Position numbers and translations under genes: made by a program. The notes under the pieces are model-generated. The model had not been told where the DNA came from. It saw nothing but the letters and a program-made list of their open reading frames with translations, and did not search any database. Shown one piece after another: positions 6,889 through 7,926 of a stretch of DNA of 7,926 nt. Position 1 is the stretch's first letter. Each line of letters begins with the position of its first letter. This DNA is from CAYXVU01 sp964468725. GTDB lineage: Bacteria; Acidobacteriota; Blastocatellia; UBA7656. Location of the stretch: contig CAYXVU010000265.1 of NCBI GenBank assembly GCA_964468725.1, positions 1 to 7,926 on the forward strand, in the 5' to 3' direction.

Positions 6889-6987
6889 CACACCGATTAT
6901 TAAGTGGGTAATTCCGGTAGGTAGCGTTCCGAGACATCAGGCATAGCAAAATTACATAATTGGTAAGAGCCTCCCTGAAGAGAACCA

Positions 6988-7926
6988 ATGGCGAGTCGGG
7001 ACTATTTCATAAAGAGGCCTGTCAACGAACCTTTCGAAGTTGGCAAGATTGCCTTAGACGAGAGCCGCTTTGAAGAAGCGGTGAATCAATTCCGCTTGGC
7101 TTTACGGCTGGGAGCCGCCTCAACCGATGAAGAGGCCTTGATTCGGTGTGCGCTCAGCGAAGCACTAGAGAAACGGGGGCTTTACCGCGAGCAACTGGAA
7201 GCGGTCAATAAATATGGCAAGCTCTCGGAGTTTACCCGGCTCAGTGAGACAACGCAGTTAAGGGTGTTAATTCGGTTGGGATGGGGACATTCGGTAAATG
7301 ACGATACGCCACGCGCTATCGCCTTCTTTAATCAGGCTTTGGAGATTGCCAAACGACTGGATGATTCGGCCTCTTCCGGCGCATGTTTTTTCGGTTTAGG
7401 CCGCGCTTACCGCCATTTGACCGAAGTTCGGATCGCCCGCGACTACTATCAAGCCGCTCTCGAACATTACCGCAAAGCCGGTAATTGGCGTCAACTGGCC
7501 GAATCTTATATCAATCTCGGATATATCACGGCGTATGATAGCGACTATCGCAGTTCACAGAATTCCTTGAAACAGGCCCTAGCCATCATCGGCCAACGGG
7601 AAGAGCATGGGTTGCTCGGTCGCGCTTATATGTATTTGGCAGTCGCCTATGACAATCTCGGCTCTACGGCCAGCGCCATTGCGACATGGGAAAAGGCTAT
7701 CGAGCATTTTCGGCGCGCCGGGAACTCCTATCATCTGGCCACCAATCAAAACAACCTCGCCGAAAAGCTGATGTGGCTCGGCTATTGGGACCGCGCTGAA
7801 GAGTTGATCCAATCCGCCATTACCTATTTTGCCAAATCGCCAACTGCCGGTGAATATGCCGGGTCGCTCGATACGCTGGCACAACTCTATTTACTGCGCG
7901 GCAGAATCGAAGAGGCCGATCAATTA
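6988..7926 (+). CDS. Tetratricopeptide-repeat protein, N-terminal part (3' truncated)
   Basis: An uninterrupted frame of 313 codons opens with ATG at 6988 and runs off the right edge. An in-frame stop at 6976 makes this the first possible ATG; a weak purine-rich GAAGAGA precedes it. The translation begins MASRDYFIKRPVNEPFEVGK, with no signal peptide or membrane segment, so it is probably cytoplasmic. It is built of helical TPR units: equivalent positions recur every 40 residues (GLGRAY at 136, NLGYIT at 176, YLAVAY at 216, NLAEKL at 256, TLAQLY at 296), and more divergent units near 17-42, 51-78 and 91-122 precede them, about eight in all. TPRs of 40 residues are common in MalT/LuxR-type regulators, STAND proteins and TPR-linked sigma-54 activators. 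An effector domain could therefore follow beyond the edge, but none is visible. Confidence 0.92.
   Translation, partial: MASRDYFIKRPVNEPFEVGKIALDESRFEEAVNQFRLALRLGAASTDEEALIRCALSEALEKRGLYREQLEAVNKYGKLSEFTRLSETTQLRVLIRLGWGHSVNDDTPRAIAFFNQALEIAKRLDDSASSGACFFGLGRAYRHLTEVRIARDYYQAALEHYRKAGNWRQLAESYINLGYITAYDSDYRSSQNSLKQALAIIGQREEHGLLGRAYMYLAVAYDNLGSTASAIATWEKAIEHFRRAGNSYHLATNQNNLAEKLMWLGYWDRAEELIQSAITYFAKSPTAGEYAGSLDTLAQLYLLRGRIEEADQL

Larger units (their letters stand above)
6583..6987. other. 405-base intergenic region between the kinase and TPR genes
   Basis: I see no credible gene here. It is more AT-rich than its flanks, contains many stop codons, and holds a 14-bp palindrome and a good promoter, annotated separately. 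No convincing intrinsic terminator follows the kinase: the T-run at about 6602-6607 has only a weak stem before it. Confidence 0.7.

Overview
The window reads as a piece of chromosome from an environmental Acidobacteriota, probably close to the Blastocatellia. This is inference. It rests on a very large Oar-like TonB-dependent receptor barrel, a PfkB sugar kinase of a type I associate with that phylum, a long TPR protein with 40-residue repeats, moderate GC, and intergenic gaps rich in small inverted repeats. No 16S rRNA or other decisive marker is present. There is no rRNA, tRNA, CRISPR array, transposase, integrase or phage gene.

Layout. 2-1741 (+): C-terminal 579 codons of an outer-membrane TonB-dependent receptor, cut by the left edge and closed by a strong intrinsic terminator at 1765-1799. 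1822-3663 (-): complete uvrC, convergent with the receptor. 3664-3874: a non-coding gap with two inverted-repeat structures. 3875-4645 (-): a secreted protein of unknown function. 4646-4825: a divergent intergenic region in which the best promoter candidates for the two flanking genes overlap at their -10 boxes. 4826-5509 (+): an OmpA-family lipoprotein. 5510-5646: a gap filled almost end to end by two opposed arrays of degenerate 7-mers. 5647-6582 (+): a PfkB-family carbohydrate kinase. 6583-6987: a 405-base gap holding a 14-bp perfect palindrome and a good sigma70-type promoter. 6988-7926 (+): the first 313 codons of a TPR protein that runs off the right edge.

The genes do not form one pathway. 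The receptor, the unknown secreted protein and the OmpA lipoprotein belong to the cell envelope, uvrC to nucleotide excision repair, the kinase to sugar or nucleoside metabolism, and the TPR protein probably to signalling or regulation. I see no new multi-gene system. The least ordinary parts are between genes: the heptamer arrays in front of the kinase, the nested inverted repeat upstream of uvrC, and the overlapping divergent promoters.
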